Shown here: positions 63,828 through 64,000 of the stretch, one piece after another | Layout of the letters: each line of letters starts with the position of its first letter | Numbering within the stretch: position 1 is the first letter of the stretch | NCBI GenBank assembly: GCA_012295275.1 | Contig: CM022667.1 | Span: 22,080,672-22,144,671 of the forward strand | Source of the DNA: Chrysomallon squamiferum | Taxonomy: Eukaryota; Mollusca; Gastropoda; Neomphalida; Peltospiridae | Direction of reading: 5' to 3' | Length of the DNA stretch: 64,000 bases | The notes under the pieces: generated by a model | Databases searched by the model: none | Seen by the model: the letters and a program-made list of their open reading frames with translations, nothing else | What the model was told of the DNA's origin: nothing | Made by a program: the position numbers and the translations under genes

Positions 63828-64000
63828 TAGTAATTCTCCTCCATTTCCTTCCCAGCTCTAACAGTATCAAAATACACAATTTTTTCCTAGTTGTTTGTAT
63901 TAGAAGTACCAGAAGCAGTAGTAGTAATAGTAGTAAGAATAGTTATAGAAGTAGTAGTAGGAGCAGTAGGAGCAGCACCAGTTTTAGTACTAGTATAGTA

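Larger units (their letters stand above)
63599..64000 (-). other. 5'UTR intron of the membrane protein gene, with (GA)n and (TAAC)n repeats
   Basis: An acceptor ATTTATTAACTTTCAG ends at 63599 on the minus strand, three bases before the ATG. The first exon must therefore lie upstream, beyond the window or unrecognised here. The visible intron holds (GA)n at 63637-63694, (TAAC)n(TAAA)n at about 63757-63827 and AGT triplets at 63911-63970. Confidence 0.7.

Overview
The window looks like animal nuclear DNA, most likely from a mollusc. It is very AT-rich, has spliceosomal introns of 2.5-15 kb with GT-AG borders, dense ATT, AT, CT, GT and AC microsatellites, and pogo/Tigger-like DNA transposon remnants. 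An intracellular-type globin with introns at the classic B12.2 and G7.0 positions and a Gln at the distal E7 site fits a mollusc, perhaps a gastropod. That placement is an inference.

Three protein genes can be supported. (1) Minus strand, 49,504 down to at least 6,977: the first five coding exons of a secreted or membrane protein with a signal peptide, one CUB domain and one LDL-receptor class A domain. The exons are 49408-49504, 38869-39119, 36184-36272, 21850-21911 and 6977-7129. Every junction agrees in phase and the domains read through, but the 3' end lies outside the window or was not found. (2) Plus strand, 58,506-59,243: a complete three-exon, 143-residue globin. It has a TATA box, a CCAAT box, a cluster of hypoxia-element-like ACGTG cores and a probable 5'UTR intron. 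(3) Minus strand, 63,595-61,658: a single-exon 645-residue type II membrane protein with a 20-cysteine ectodomain. I do not recognise its family. A 3' splice site three bases before its ATG indicates an upstream 5'UTR exon. Genes 2 and 3 converge; genes 1 and 2 diverge across about 8.6 kb.

The rest is intron or intergenic DNA. In the 3'-most introns of gene 1 and downstream of it there are three copies (3668-5489, 11971-13785 and an inverted, older one near 13,840-15,469) of a roughly 1.8-kb inverted-repeat DNA transposon. Two copies carry perfect 8-bp target-site duplications, and all three carry the same nested 660-bp Tigger-like element with TA duplications. The 48-58 kb interval is crowded with long microsatellites and holds two copies of another dispersed repeat. 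The 55-61 kb interval holds three copies of a second Tigger-like MITE, two of them tied to a shared spacer.

I found no CRISPR array, rRNA, convincing tRNA, virus or bacterial-type operon, and no evidence of a wholly new system. The most testable leads are the possible mutually exclusive exon at 26502-26554, the 1.8-kb transposon family, the globin promoter and upstream ORF, and the unassigned 645-residue membrane protein.
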